A DNA stretch of 46,147 bases from Anaerococcus sp. mt242. Its GTDB lineage: Bacteria; Bacillota; Clostridia; Tissierellales; Peptoniphilaceae. Both the position numbers and the translations under genes were made by a program. The notes under the pieces are model-generated. The model was not told the origin of the DNA, made no database searches, and saw nothing but the letters and a program-made list of their open reading frames with translations. The stretch is taken from NCBI RefSeq assembly GCF_016798225.1, contig NZ_JAEUYX010000011.1, positions 1-46,147 on the forward strand, read 5' to 3'. Position 1 is the stretch's first letter. Each line of letters starts with the position of its first letter. Positions 10,110 through 20,292 of this stretch are shown here, one piece after another.

Positions 10110-10145
10110 AATGTTAATAATGATTTAAACTTTAAGGAGGTTATT

Positions 10146-11147
10146 ATGAAACTTGGAGTTCATGATTTATTAATAAGAGAACAAGGAAAAACTAACCAAG
10201 ATGTCTTTAATGATACCAAAAAAATGGTAACAGAGTTAGACAAGCTTGGCTATGATAGATATTGGTTTGCAGAGCACCATGGCTTTGAAAATCTACTTTC
10301 AGTTGCCCCAGAAATACTTGCAACATATTTTTTATCAAATACTGAAAATATTGTAATAGGAACTGGCGGGACAATGATTATGCATTATTCTCCTCTAAAG
10401 GTAGCAGAAACTTTTAAAACCATGGCAGAACTTGCTCCAGGAAGAGTAGATTTGGGCATTGGCCGTGCTCCTGGATCTGGCCCTTTGGAAATACGCGCTT
10501 TAAATCAAGGCTATCCTAATAAATCCAGTCAATTATATGATAAAATTAAAATAATTTTAGATTATTTGGAAGATAAAGAACCAAATGATCCAATTTTTTC
10601 CAGAGTAAAGGCAGTACCAATGAATAACGAAAAATTAGTAATGCCATGGATGCTTGGGTCTACTGGCCAAGCAGCACCAGTTGCGGCAGAATGGGGCATG
10701 CCATATTCTCATGCCAAATTTTTTGCAGTAGAAACTCCTGACTATGTTTTTAAGGACTACAAGGAAAATTTTAAACCATCGAATTTTGCTGATAAGCCAT
10801 ATATCTCTATGTCCTACAAAATGCTAATTGCAGATGACAAAGATGAATTAGAATATTTAGGCAAGGCTTTTGACTACTTCCACCTCCAACAAGCCCGTGG
10901 TCGCCAAAAAGGTTTAGTGAGTCCTGAGGATGTAAAAGACTACGAATTTGATTTAAATGAAAAAGCCTTACTCAAAAAATCCTATGAGTCTAGATTTATC
11001 CTAAAGGGAACAAAAAAAGAAATAGCTGATATACTTTATGATGAAATAAGTAGGTTTGACTTAGATGAAATCTTAGCCTTTACTCCTATCTACGGGGTGG
11101 AAAATAGAATTAATACCTACAAGGCATTAAAAGAAATTTTTGAATAA
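10146..11147 (+). CDS. Luciferase-like monooxygenase family (LLM) flavin oxidoreductase
   Basis: From ATG 10146 the protein has 333 residues and the TIM-barrel features of the bacterial luciferase-like superfamily. These are GYDRYWFAEHH near residue 40, IGTGGTMIMHYSPLKVAETF near 80 and LAPGRVDLGIGRAPG near 100, as in the MsnO8-type subgroup. Such proteins bind FMN and usually oxidise small molecules; the substrate cannot be told here. AAGGAGG ends five bases before the ATG, so I prefer this start to an in-frame TTG at 10098, which overlaps the candidate -10 region. It converges on rpoC. Confidence 0.85.
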   Translation: MKLGVHDLLIREQGKTNQDVFNDTKKMVTELDKLGYDRYWFAEHHGFENLLSVAPEILATYFLSNTENIVIGTGGTMIMHYSPLKVAETFKTMAELAPGRVDLGIGRAPGSGPLEIRALNQGYPNKSSQLYDKIKIILDYLEDKEPNDPIFSRVKAVPMNNEKLVMPWMLGSTGQAAPVAAEWGMPYSHAKFFAVETPDYVFKDYKENFKPSNFADKPYISMSYKMLIADDKDELEYLGKAFDYFHLQQARGRQKGLVSPEDVKDYEFDLNEKALLKKSYESRFILKGTKKEIADILYDEISRFDLDEILAFTPIYGVENRINTYKALKEIFE

Positions 11148-11154
11148 AATAATA

Positions 11155-11197
11155 CTAAAAAACCCCTCAATCAATTTAGATTGTGGGGTTTATTTTT
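11155..11197. terminator. Bidirectional terminator between the LLM gene and rpoC
   Basis: AAACCCCTCAATC (11160-11172) pairs with GATTGTGGGGTTT (11179-11191) with one mismatch and a 6-base loop. T-runs follow on both strands, so the hairpin can end the plus-strand LLM transcript and the minus-strand rpoBC transcript. Confidence 0.88.
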
Positions 11198-11199
11198 AT

Positions 11200-14100
11200 C
11201 TAGTTTTGTAATTGTTCGTCAGCTTCTAAACTTTCGGCTTCTTCTAAGTTTAGTGCGATTTGGGCATCTTCTAATTCTTTTGTTTCATAGTCAATTTCTA
11301 CATCATTGTAGCGTTTCATACCTGTACCTGCTGGTATAAGTTTACCGATAATGATATTTTCTTTTAGACCCATTAGGTCATCGACTTTACCTTTTATAGA
11401 TGCATCTGTAAGAACTCTTGTTGTCTCTTGGAAGGATGCTGCTGATAACCAAGAATCTGTTGCTAGAGATGCTTTTGTGATACCTAGTAATTCTTGAGTG
11501 TATTCTGCAGGAGCTTTTCCTTCTTCAATCATTTGTTCATTTACAAGGTCAACATCGCGTCTTTCTTGTAATGATCCTGGTAAGAATTCTGTGTCGCCTG
11601 ATTCATCAATTTTAACTTTTTTAAGCATTTGGCGGGCAATTACTTCGATGTGTCTATCATCGATTTCTACCCCTTGGATCCTATATACTTTTTGTACTTC
11701 TTTTGTGATGTAGTTTTGTACTCCGATTTTGCCAAGTACATTTAATACATCATGTGGATCTAGTGAACCTTCTGTTAATTGGTCACCTTTTTCTACTACA
11801 TCACCATCACGTACTAGGATTCTAGAACCAAATGGAATATTATATTTTTGTACGTATCCATCTTCTGATTCGATTTCTACGTCTGTTTTCTTTTCATTTT
11901 GGATAAGTGTTACTGTACCGCTATTTTCTGCAATAAACGCAAGACCTTTTGGTTTACGTGCTTCAAATAACTCTTCTACCCTTGGAAGACCTGATGTAAT
12001 TCCTACACCTGCGATACCACCTGAGTGGAAGGTTCTCATTGTAAGCTGTGTACCTGGTTCACCGATTGATTGAGCAGCAATAATACCTACCGCTTCACCG
12101 ATATTTACAGGTTTTCCAGTTGCAAGGTTACGTCCATAGCATGCAGCACAAACACCTTGTTTTGCCCTACATTCAAGTACAGAACGTAATTTTACCTTTT
12201 TAACTCCAGCTGCAACAATTTTTTCTGCAGTATCTTCATCTATTAATTGGTCTTTAGCAGCTAGGATTTCGCCATTTTCATCTTTAACATCTTCAAATGA
12301 TGTACGTCCTACAATACGTGTGTAAAGATTTTCGATTAATTCGTTTCCATCTTTAAATTCGTAAGCTTCAACATATCCATTTGTATGACAATCATCTTCT
12401 GTAACTATTACATCTTGAGAGATGTCTACCATACGACGTGTTAGATATCCTGAGTCGGCAGTTCTAAGCGCTGTATCTGTAAGACCCTTACGAGAACCGT
12501 GGGATGAAATAAAGTATTCTTGTACAGAAAGTCCTTCACGGAAATTTGCTTTAACTGGAATCTCGATAGTTTTACCATCGGCCTGACTCATCAGACCACG
12601 CATACCGCCTAGCTGTCTGATTTGGTTTGTTGAACCACGGGCACCAGAGTCAGCAAATATTTTGATATTGTTATCATCACGAAGGTCAGTTAGTAGAGCT
12701 TCAGTTACCTTATCTGTAGTTTCTCTCCAAATATCGATAACTTTTTCATATCTTTCTTCATCTGTGATTAGTCCGCGTCTATATAGTTTTTCGTAATTAT
12801 CTACTTCAGCATCAGCTTCTGCAATGATATCCCATTTTTCTTTTGGAATTGTAACATCAGCCATAGATACAGTTAGACCTGAAAGTGTTGAGTATCTATA
12901 CCCTGTTTGTTTGATATAGTCAAGTACTTCTGCTGTTTTGATATTTCCATGTCTTCTAAAGCATCTATCTACTATATCTTTTAATACGCCAGAGTCTGCT
13001 ACTTGATTGATTTCTAGTGAATATGGATCTTCTTTTCTATTTACATATCCTAAATCTTGAGGGATACCTTCGTTATAGATAAATCTACCTACAGAAGATT
13101 CTACAATTTGTCCTGGATCTTCTGGTGAGTGTTTGATTCTAACGCTTACTCTTGATTGGTATTCTACATCTCCTACAAGTAAGGCTTTTTTCATCTCATT
13201 TGTAGATTCAAAAACCATTCCCTCGCCTTTTGCACCTTCTTTTATGGTTGTTAGATAGTATGCACCTAACACCATATCTTGGGAAGGAGATGTAATTGGT
13301 TTACCATCTTTAAGACCAAGGATGTTGTTTGTAGACATCATTAATAATCTTGCTTCGATTTGTGCTTCATTTGATAGTGGCAAGTGGATAGCCATTTGGT
13401 CCCCGTCAAAGTCCGCGTTAAATGCGTTACATGCAAGTGGGTGAAGTTTGATAGCTTTACCTTCTACAAGTACTGGTTCAAATGATTGGATACCAAGTCT
13501 GTGTAGTGTCGGAGCACGGTTTAGTAAAACTGGATGGTCTTTTATAACTTCTTCAAGGACATCATAAACTCTTGGATCCTTTTTTTCTACCATTTTTTTA
13601 GCAGATTTTAAGTTATGAGCCATGCCACGGTCTACTACCTTATTCATTATAAATGGCTTAAATAATTCTAGAGCCATTTCTTGTGGCAGACCACATTGGT
13701 TAAATTTAAGGTCTGGACCAACTACGATTACTGAACGTCCTGAGTAGTCTACACGTTTACCAAGTAAGTTTTGTCTAAATCTACCTGACTTACCTTTTAG
13801 CAAATCAGAAAGTGATTTCATATTTCTATTTGATGCACCAGTTACAGCACGTCCACGACGACCGTTATCAATTAGGGCATCGACAGCTTCTTGGAGCATT
13901 CTTTTTTCGTTACGAACGATGATTTCTGGTGCTCCGATGTCTAAAAGTCTTTTTAGTCTGTTGTTTCTATTGATTACACGTCTATAAAGATCGTTTAAGT
14001 CGGATGTAGCAAATCTACCACCTTCAAGTTGTACCATTGGTCTTAGTTCTGGTGGCATAACTGGAAGTACATCTAAGATCATCCATTCTGGACGATTTCC

Positions 14101-14763
14101 TGATGTCATAAAGGCATCTACAACTTCAAGACGTCTTGAAATTCTTACTTTCTTTTGACCTGTTGATTCTTCTAATTCTTTTAAAAGTAATTCGTATTCT
14201 TTTTCTAGATCAATGCTAGCAAGAAGTTCTCTTACAGCTTCTGCTCCCATTGCTGCGTTAAATTCTAGGTCATCTGGATGTAGTTCTAGAGCTTCTTGGT
14301 ATTGAGTTTCTGAGATTTCTTCTTTAAAGGCAAATCCAGATTCTCCAGGATTTATAACTACATATGATGCAAAGTAAAGAATTTTTTCAAGAATTCTAGG
14401 ACTCATATCTAAAAGCAGACCCATTTTTGATGGGATACCTTTAAAGTACCAAATGTGTGATACTGGAGCTGCAAGTTCAATGTGGCCCATTCTTTCACGA
14501 CGTACTTTTGCTTTTGTAACTTCAACACCACATTTTTCACAAACTACGCCTTTATATCTAATTCTTTTGTATTTTCCACAAGAACATTCGTAGTCTTTGG
14601 TTGGTCCAAAGATTTTTTCACAAAATAGACCATCTTTTTCTGGTTTAAGGGTTCTATAATTTATTGTCTCAGGTTTTTTAACTTCACCATGAGACCAGGA
14701 TCTGATTTTTTCAGGGGATGCGATTTTCATCCTCATCCCGTCAAATTGTGTTAATTCGCTCAT
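11200..14763 (-). CDS. rpoC: RNA polymerase beta' subunit
   Basis: The 1187-residue beta' subunit has the N-terminal zinc-binding cysteines ([20 protein letters not shown], about 60-80) and the catalytic NADFDGDQ motif with three aspartates that hold Mg2+ (about 447-454). It also has the bridge/trigger region with [22 protein letters not shown] and a second zinc site ([13 protein letters not shown]). The length and lack of a large insertion fit a Firmicute. It starts eight bases after rpoB with a GGGAG site and ends at a bidirectional terminator. rpsL, usually close downstream, is about 8 kb away. Confidence 0.98.
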   Translation of the reverse strand: MSELTQFDGMRMKIASPEKIRSWSHGEVKKPETINYRTLKPEKDGLFCEKIFGPTKDYECSCGKYKRIRYKGVVCEKCGVEVTKAKVRRERMGHIELAAPVSHIWYFKGIPSKMGLLLDMSPRILEKILYFASYVVINPGESGFAFKEEISETQYQEALELHPDDLEFNAAMGAEAVRELLASIDLEKEYELLLKELEESTGQKKVRISRRLEVVDAFMTSGNRPEWMILDVLPVMPPELRPMVQLEGGRFATSDLNDLYRRVINRNNRLKRLLDIGAPEIIVRNEKRMLQEAVDALIDNGRRGRAVTGASNRNMKSLSDLLKGKSGRFRQNLLGKRVDYSGRSVIVVGPDLKFNQCGLPQEMALELFKPFIMNKVVDRGMAHNLKSAKKMVEKKDPRVYDVLEEVIKDHPVLLNRAPTLHRLGIQSFEPVLVEGKAIKLHPLACNAFNADFDGDQMAIHLPLSNEAQIEARLLMMSTNNILGLKDGKPITSPSQDMVLGAYYLTTIKEGAKGEGMVFESTNEMKKALLVGDVEYQSRVSVRIKHSPEDPGQIVESSVGRFIYNEGIPQDLGYVNRKEDPYSLEINQVADSGVLKDIVDRCFRRHGNIKTAEVLDYIKQTGYRYSTLSGLTVSMADVTIPKEKWDIIAEADAEVDNYEKLYRRGLITDEERYEKVIDIWRETTDKVTEALLTDLRDDNNIKIFADSGARGSTNQIRQLGGMRGLMSQADGKTIEIPVKANFREGLSVQEYFISSHGSRKGLTDTALRTADSGYLTRRMVDISQDVIVTEDDCHTNGYVEAYEFKDGNELIENLYTRIVGRTSFEDVKDENGEILAAKDQLIDEDTAEKIVAAGVKKVKLRSVLECRAKQGVCAACYGRNLATGKPVNIGEAVGIIAAQSIGEPGTQLTMRTFHSGGIAGVGITSGLPRVEELFEARKPKGLAFIAENSGTVTLIQNEKKTDVEIESEDGYVQKYNIPFGSRILVRDGDVVEKGDQLTEGSLDPHDVLNVLGKIGVQNYITKEVQKVYRIQGVEIDDRHIEVIARQMLKKVKIDESGDTEFLPGSLQERRDVDLVNEQMIEEGKAPAEYTQELLGITKASLATDSWLSAASFQETTRVLTDASIKGKVDDLMGLKENIIIGKLIPAGTGMKRYNDVEIDYETKELEDAQIALNLEEAESLEADEQLQN

Positions 14764-14771
14764 AAATCTCC

Positions 14772-17700
14772 CTATTCTAATTCTTCGATACTAAATCCTT
14801 GGCTGTCAGATTCTTCATATAAACTTTCAAATTCATTTTCTACAAGGATATCATCGCTTGTTTCTACATTTTCTTCATCTGGGACACTTACTTGCTCAGA
14901 GTCTACATTTGAAGTATCAGTAGTTGAATTTTGTGTTAGTGATCTGGTTTGGGATTTAATTTTTGATGCGTCTATTTTATCTACTTGGCTAAATCTGTCT
15001 TGTTCATCGACATTTTCTTTTAGCTCAATCACACTTCCTTCTTGGTCTAGAAGTTCTACATCAAGGGCAAGTGATTGCAATTCTTTTACAAGTACTTTAA
15101 ATGATTCTGGTGTACCTGGTTCTGGGATGTTTTCACCTTTTACGATAGCTTCGTAAGTTTTTACACGGCCTGTAACATCATCTGATTTTACAGTTAGGAT
15201 TTCTTGAAGTGTGTGGCTTGCACCATATGCTTCCAGAGCCCAAACTTCCATTTCCCCAAATCTTTGTCCACCAAATTGTGCCTTACCACCAAGAGGTTGT
15301 TGGGTTACAAGTGAGTATGGTCCAATTGATCTAGCGTGAATTTTTTCTTCTACCATGTGGTGAAGTTTTAGCATATACATTACCCCAACAGTTACTGGGT
15401 TTTCAAAGCTTTCGCCTGTTCTACCATCGCGTAGTTCAATTTTTCCTGTTTTGTTGATATATGGAGCTTTTAATGCTGCTTCTTCAAGTGCATCTTCGAT
15501 TTCTGTATCCATTGCCCCATCAAATACTGGTGTAGCAACTTTCCAGCCCATTGTCCTTGCTGCAAGTCCCATGTGTACTTCAAGTACTTGTCCAAGGTTC
15601 ATACGGCTTGGGATACCAAGTGGGTTTAGACAAATTTGTACTGGTGTTCCGTCTGGTAAGAATGGCATGTCTTCTCTTGGAAGTATACGAGAAACAACCC
15701 CTTTGTTACCGTGACGACCGCACATTTTGTCCCCAACCATGATTTTTCTTTTTGTAGCTACATATACTCTTATAACTTTATTTACACCTGGAGATAATTC
15801 GTCTCCATCTTTTTTGTTGTATTCTTTAACATCTACGACGATTCCTTGCTCACCGTGTGGCACTTTTAAGCTGGTATCACGTACTTCACGAGCTTTTTCA
15901 CCAAAGATTGCACGTAATAATCTTTCTTCCGGTGATAGTTCTGTTTCTCCTTTTGGAGATACTTTACCTACTAGGATGTCGCCTGATTTTACTTCAGCAC
16001 CAATTCTGATAACCCCGTTTTCATCAAGGTTTTTCTTCATGTCTTCGCCGACATTTGGAATATCTTTTGTAATTTCTTCAGCACCAAGTTTTGTTTCACG
16101 AGCTTCACATTCGTGCTCTTCTATATGAACTGATGTTAGTACATCATCGATTACTAATTCTTCGTTAAGAAGCATGGCATCCTCGAAGTTGTAACCTTCC
16201 CATGTGGTAAAGGCTATTAGGATATTTTTACCAAGGGCAAGTTCTCCATTTTGTGTAGAAGGTCCATCTGCTAGGATTTCATTTGCTTCTACTTTATCGC
16301 CTTTTCTAACAAGTGGTCTTTGGTTGATAGTTGTACCTTGGTTGGCTCTTTCAAATTTTAATAATTCGTAAGCATCAATTTCGCCATCAGAATCTCTTTT
16401 TACTTTGATTTGGTTATCACCAACATAAACTACTTCTCCAGCATTTCTTGATACTACACAAACTCCAGAGTCTTTTGCTGCTCTGTGTTCAATACCTGTT
16501 GCGATAATTGGAGCTTCGGCTTTAAGTAGTGGAACTGCCTGACGTTGCATGTTGGCACCCATTAGTGCACGAGTACTATCGTCATTTTCTAAGAACGGGA
16601 TTAGTGATGCACCTACAGATACGATCTGTTGAGGAGAAACGTCCATGTATTGGATTTTTTCTCTTGGGTAAATATCATTTTCACCCCTAAAACCACGACC
16701 TGATACTCTTTCGTTGATAAATCTATGTTCATCATCAAGTGGTTCATTGGCTTGGGCAATGATGTAATTATCTTCTGTATCTGCTGTTAGATAGTCAATC
16801 TCATCAGTTACGACTCCGCCTTCTTTTACCACCCTATATGGAGTTTCGATAAATCCATATTTGTTAATTCTTGCATAAGTTGTAAGGGAAGTAATAAGTC
16901 CTATGTTTGGTCCTTCTGGTGTTTCTATCGGACAGATTCTACCGTAGTGAGAATCATGAACGTCACGAACTTCTACCCCTGCCCTATCTCTTGATAGACC
17001 ACCTGGTCCTAGAGCTGATAATCTTCTTTTGTGTGTAAGCTCACTCATAGGATTTGTTTGGTCCATGAATTGTGAAAGCTGTGAACTACCAAAGAATTCT
17101 TTTATAACTGCAGTTACTGGTTTGATGTTGATAAGTCCTTGAGGAGTTGCAAGGTCTGGGTCTTGAGTTGTCATCCTTTCACGTACAACTCTTTCCATAC
17201 GAGCTAAACCAACTCTAAATTGGTTTTGTAATAATTCTCCAACACCTCTTACGCGGCGGTTACCTAGGTGGTCGATATCATCAACTTCACCAATGCCTTC
17301 AAATAAGTTAAATTGATAGTTTACAATTGCAAGTAGGTCTGCTTTTGTAACATTTTTTGGAGATAATTCTTTTTTACGAGCATTCATTGCAATTAATATT
17401 TCTTCTGCACTGTCGTATTGGTCAAGAATTTCTCTCATCACTGGATAATAAACTTTTTCTGAGAATTCATCAATGTCATAATCTACATCATCTAGTTCTT
17501 CAAATGAAGTGATATCTACAAAGTGGTTACCAACTATTCTAAGTACTTGGTCTTCACCATCATTGTTTATTTTTTTGATATCAACAGAATTAATACCTGC
17601 ATTTTCAATTGCAATAGATGTCTCACGATCGATTCTTTCGCCTTCTTTTATGAAAAGCTCTCCTGTTTCGCCATCGATAACATCAGTTGCTGCAATTCTT

Positions 17701-18563
17701 CCTTCAATTCTTGGCCATAAAGCTAGTTTTAAATTGTATTTGTATCTACCAACTTTTGCCAAATCATATCTTCTATCATCAAATAAAAGATTGTTGATAA
17801 GATTTTGAGAAGATTCTAAACTTGCAGGATCTCCTGGTTTTAATTTTCTATAAATTTCAATTAAAGCTTCTTCACTAGTCTCAGAATTTTCTTTTTCAAG
17901 AGTAGTTCTAAGGTGTTTTGTATCTCCAAGTGCATTTATAATTTCATCATCAGTTTCAAATAAAAGTGCACGTACTAGAGTAGTAGCTGGAAGTTTACGA
18001 GTTCTATCAAGACGCACGTTTACTGTATGACTTGCATCTGTATCAAACTCAATCCAAGCTCCTCTATTTGGGATTACAGTTGAAGAATATAATTTATCTC
18101 CTGCTTTGTCAGTTTCTTCAGCATAGTAAACTCCTGGAGAACGAACAAGTTGGCTAACTATTACCCTTTCTGCACCATTGATTACAAAAGTTGCAGAATC
18201 TGTCATCATAGGAAAATCTCCCATGAAAACTTCTTGCTCTTTTACTTCTTCTGTTTCCTTATTAATAAGTCTAGCCTTAACTTTAAGGTCTCTTGAATAG
18301 GTTGTATCCTTATATTTTGATTCTTGGATAGTATATTTTGTTTCATCATCAAATTCGTATCCAACAAATTCAAGGATTAAATTTCCATTGTAATCTTCAA
18401 TTGGGGAAATATCTTCTAAAATTTCTCCAAGACCTTCTTTAAGGAACCACTCATATGAATCTTTTTGAACTTTTAGCAAATTAGGTAGATCTAAGACTTG
18501 AGGGAATTTAGAAAAACTCACTCTTTCAGTTCTTCCAAACATCTCGTTGTGATATTGGGCCAT
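14772..18563 (-). CDS. rpoB: RNA polymerase beta subunit with an acidic C-terminal extension
   Basis: The 1263-residue beta subunit contains the rifampicin pocket [19 protein letters not shown] followed by [14 protein letters not shown] (about residues 489-522). The residues equivalent to Escherichia coli D516, H526 and S531 are the sensitive forms. Beta normally ends shortly after the LALDVELL segment. Here a tail of about 90 residues, rich in Asp, Glu, Ser and Thr, continues to the stop. It is the first gene of its operon, with its own promoter and leader hairpin. rplKAJL does not lie upstream. Confidence 0.98.
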   Translation of the reverse strand: MAQYHNEMFGRTERVSFSKFPQVLDLPNLLKVQKDSYEWFLKEGLGEILEDISPIEDYNGNLILEFVGYEFDDETKYTIQESKYKDTTYSRDLKVKARLINKETEEVKEQEVFMGDFPMMTDSATFVINGAERVIVSQLVRSPGVYYAEETDKAGDKLYSSTVIPNRGAWIEFDTDASHTVNVRLDRTRKLPATTLVRALLFETDDEIINALGDTKHLRTTLEKENSETSEEALIEIYRKLKPGDPASLESSQNLINNLLFDDRRYDLAKVGRYKYNLKLALWPRIEGRIAATDVIDGETGELFIKEGERIDRETSIAIENAGINSVDIKKINNDGEDQVLRIVGNHFVDITSFEELDDVDYDIDEFSEKVYYPVMREILDQYDSAEEILIAMNARKKELSPKNVTKADLLAIVNYQFNLFEGIGEVDDIDHLGNRRVRGVGELLQNQFRVGLARMERVVRERMTTQDPDLATPQGLINIKPVTAVIKEFFGSSQLSQFMDQTNPMSELTHKRRLSALGPGGLSRDRAGVEVRDVHDSHYGRICPIETPEGPNIGLITSLTTYARINKYGFIETPYRVVKEGGVVTDEIDYLTADTEDNYIIAQANEPLDDEHRFINERVSGRGFRGENDIYPREKIQYMDVSPQQIVSVGASLIPFLENDDSTRALMGANMQRQAVPLLKAEAPIIATGIEHRAAKDSGVCVVSRNAGEVVYVGDNQIKVKRDSDGEIDAYELLKFERANQGTTINQRPLVRKGDKVEANEILADGPSTQNGELALGKNILIAFTTWEGYNFEDAMLLNEELVIDDVLTSVHIEEHECEARETKLGAEEITKDIPNVGEDMKKNLDENGVIRIGAEVKSGDILVGKVSPKGETELSPEERLLRAIFGEKAREVRDTSLKVPHGEQGIVVDVKEYNKKDGDELSPGVNKVIRVYVATKRKIMVGDKMCGRHGNKGVVSRILPREDMPFLPDGTPVQICLNPLGIPSRMNLGQVLEVHMGLAARTMGWKVATPVFDGAMDTEIEDALEEAALKAPYINKTGKIELRDGRTGESFENPVTVGVMYMLKLHHMVEEKIHARSIGPYSLVTQQPLGGKAQFGGQRFGEMEVWALEAYGASHTLQEILTVKSDDVTGRVKTYEAIVKGENIPEPGTPESFKVLVKELQSLALDVELLDQEGSVIELKENVDEQDRFSQVDKIDASKIKSQTRSLTQNSTTDTSNVDSEQVSVPDEENVETSDDILVENEFESLYEESDSQGFSIEELE

Positions 18564-18581
18564 TAATTAAAAACTCCTTAT

Positions 18582-18627
18582 CTTTATAAAAACACAAAAG
18601 GCTAAAAATACACAAATATCTTAGCCT
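18582..18627 (-). promoter_or_regulatory. Attenuator-like hairpin in the rpoB leader
   Basis: AGGCTAA (18599-18605) pairs with TTAGCCT (18621-18627). In the direction of transcription it is followed by TTTTGTGTTTTT, as in an intrinsic terminator. It lies between the predicted start site (about 18668) and the rpoB ATG, so it could attenuate rpoBC. Confidence 0.6.
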
Positions 18628-18674
18628 CATGAACGAATAAAAATCTTTCTTTAATAGATTTCTAGCAATGCTTA

Positions 18675-18704
18675 ATTATACTATACAAAGCTATGGTTTG
18701 TCAA
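18675..18704 (-). promoter_or_regulatory. Sigma-A promoter of rpoBC
   Basis: Consensus TTGACA (complement of 18699-18704) and TATAAT (complement of 18675-18680), 18-base spacer. The predicted start near 18668 leaves a leader of about 105 bases. Confidence 0.8.
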
Positions 18705-18726
18705 ATCTCATTTTACTTATTTTTAA

Positions 18727-19233
18727 TTAAATGAAATTTGTAGGAATGTGATGCTCTTTTCCAGCTAGTTCACTTTCTGTATGGCCTATAACTATGCCTG
18801 CCACCGGAGAAAAACCATCATCCAGATTTAATTTCTCAATATAAGCACCATCCTTGCCTAGATTGTGGAATGTACCTCTTATATAGCAAGAACCAAGGTT
18901 TAAACTTGTCGCAGCAAGTGATATGTTTTCTAAAACACAGCCTGCATCCTGAAATCTTAAATCATTTTCTTTGCTTGATGAAAAAATAATTAACAAAGGT
19001 GCATTAAAGAGTGGATCAGATTTTTTGTCTTTCTTTTCCATATACTCTTTACTTATTTCTTCTATAAAAGACTTATCTTTAACGACTGTTAGTCTACACT
19101 CATCATAAGTCCCCATACCTATTGGAGCTTTATTGGCTGCATCTAATAGTTTTTCAATGTCTTTGTCAGATATTTTTTCATCTAAGAACTTTCTTGTAGA
19201 AACTCTTTTTCCTAAAACTTCATAAAAATCCAT
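18727..19233 (-). CDS. Nitroreductase-family protein
   Basis: The 168-residue protein has the nitroreductase fold signatures. An N-terminal RVSTRKFLDEKISDKDIEKLLDAANKAPIGMG binds the FMN phosphate, and the C-terminal half contains AGCVLENISLAATSLNLGSCYIRG and AGIVIGHTE. Members are homodimeric FMN oxidoreductases using NAD(P)H on nitro compounds, quinones or flavins; the true substrate is unknown. It is shorter than the 200-220 typical of NfsB and belongs to the short group common in anaerobes. It lies upstream of rpoB on the same strand but is separated by the rpoB promoter. Confidence 0.85.
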   Translation of the reverse strand: MDFYEVLGKRVSTRKFLDEKISDKDIEKLLDAANKAPIGMGTYDECRLTVVKDKSFIEEISKEYMEKKDKKSDPLFNAPLLIIFSSSKENDLRFQDAGCVLENISLAATSLNLGSCYIRGTFHNLGKDGAYIEKLNLDDGFSPVAGIVIGHTESELAGKEHHIPTNFI

Positions 19234-19318
19234 AAATTACCTCACTTTACTATTACTATACGTATTATTTCTATCTTTTGCGAGTTAATTTTCCTTATAA
19301 ATACGTCCTTATTTATGT

Positions 19319-19324
19319 TATAAT
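19319..19324 (+). promoter_or_regulatory. -10 element upstream of the 19343 membrane protein gene
   Basis: A consensus TATAAT stands 19 bases before ATG 19343; the -35 region (TATAAA at 19296) is weak. The start site would fall very close to the GGAGG ribosome binding site. Confidence 0.45.
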
Positions 19325-19342
19325 TAGACCAATGGAGGAAGT

Positions 19343-20278
19343 ATGAGAGATACAGTTAAATTATTTAGTTTAATAACAGGATTTTTTAGAACACTTGTTA
19401 CTATAATATTTTTATTAGGAATAGGATTTACTATCTTGGTAGATACAAATTTACTAATGTCAATACTAGACTTAGTGGGTTTTCAAGGACTATCTGCAGG
19501 CATTGTAAAACCAGTATTTATTATTATCCTCGCCTTACTTTTTGTAGTTAATTTCATAATTACTAGACACATTTATAAGGCTGGAGATACTGGTGAATAC
19601 CACTTATCAAATTTTGTATTTGCCTTATTATTTTTAGCAATAACTGCATTTGTTTACATAACTTTTAGAAGTTTAACAACAAATCTTATATTTGTATTTT
19701 TTGCTCTAAATGGACTCTTGGTTTTAAATTCATTATTAGGATTGATTGCAAAAACACGCGGTCTATACCAAGCAGAAAATACTAATAGTAATAATATTAC
19801 AAACCCAAATAATTATATAGAGTTTGAAGATGAAAAAGTAGAAAAAATAAGTACAGATAGCAAGGCTATCGGACTAAATGATGTAGTTGGAAATACTGGA
19901 GAAATCAAAGTAATAAAGACTGATCAAGCAAATAAAGAAGAACAAAGTCAAGCATCCACAAAAACAAAATCAAACAATAAAAACAAAACAAAAACACAAT
20001 CTATAAACAAAAATAAGGAAGAAAAAGCACCAGAAAGTGATACAAAAATGGTTTTTGAAAGTGATGATAATAATGAAAATACCATCAAAAACTCAAAACC
20101 ACTTGCAGATAAAAAACAAGCTACTAACAAGATTTCATACGAAAACATTGATAAAAATGGTGAAATCTACGGCGAAGATGAAGCAAATAAAATAAAAAAA
20201 GAAAAGGATTCAAAAGTATTTGATAAAAATCAATTTACCGAGATAAAGGTTGATGATATAAAAAAAGAAAATAAATAA
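19343..20278 (+). CDS. Membrane protein with four predicted helices and a charged cytoplasmic tail
   Basis: The function is not recognised. The 311 residues split in two. Residues 1-145 carry about four hydrophobic segments (near 12-33, 50-72, 88-107 and 112-136). Residues 150-311 form a low-complexity hydrophilic tail rich in Lys, Asn, Glu and Thr, including KTKSNNKNKTKTQ. Such a tail is probably disordered and cytoplasmic. ATG 19343 follows GGAGG. It is 14 bases upstream of the fructose-bisphosphatase gene on the same strand and is probably cotranscribed, but no functional link is evident. Confidence 0.75.
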   Translation: MRDTVKLFSLITGFFRTLVTIIFLLGIGFTILVDTNLLMSILDLVGFQGLSAGIVKPVFIIILALLFVVNFIITRHIYKAGDTGEYHLSNFVFALLFLAITAFVYITFRSLTTNLIFVFFALNGLLVLNSLLGLIAKTRGLYQAENTNSNNITNPNNYIEFEDEKVEKISTDSKAIGLNDVVGNTGEIKVIKTDQANKEEQSQASTKTKSNNKNKTKTQSINKNKEEKAPESDTKMVFESDDNNENTIKNSKPLADKKQATNKISYENIDKNGEIYGEDEANKIKKEKDSKVFDKNQFTEIKVDDIKKENK

Positions 20279-20292
20279 AATCGAGGTGGGTC

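Noticed and set aside
15451-16128. Open plus-strand frames antisense to rpoB
   Set aside because: Shadows of a long conserved gene; no ribosome binding site or recognised domain.
19948-20148. Minus-strand hydrophobic frame in the tail of the 19343 protein
   Set aside because: It is a reverse-strand shadow of a Lys/Asn-rich region, which always yields Phe/Leu-rich frames.
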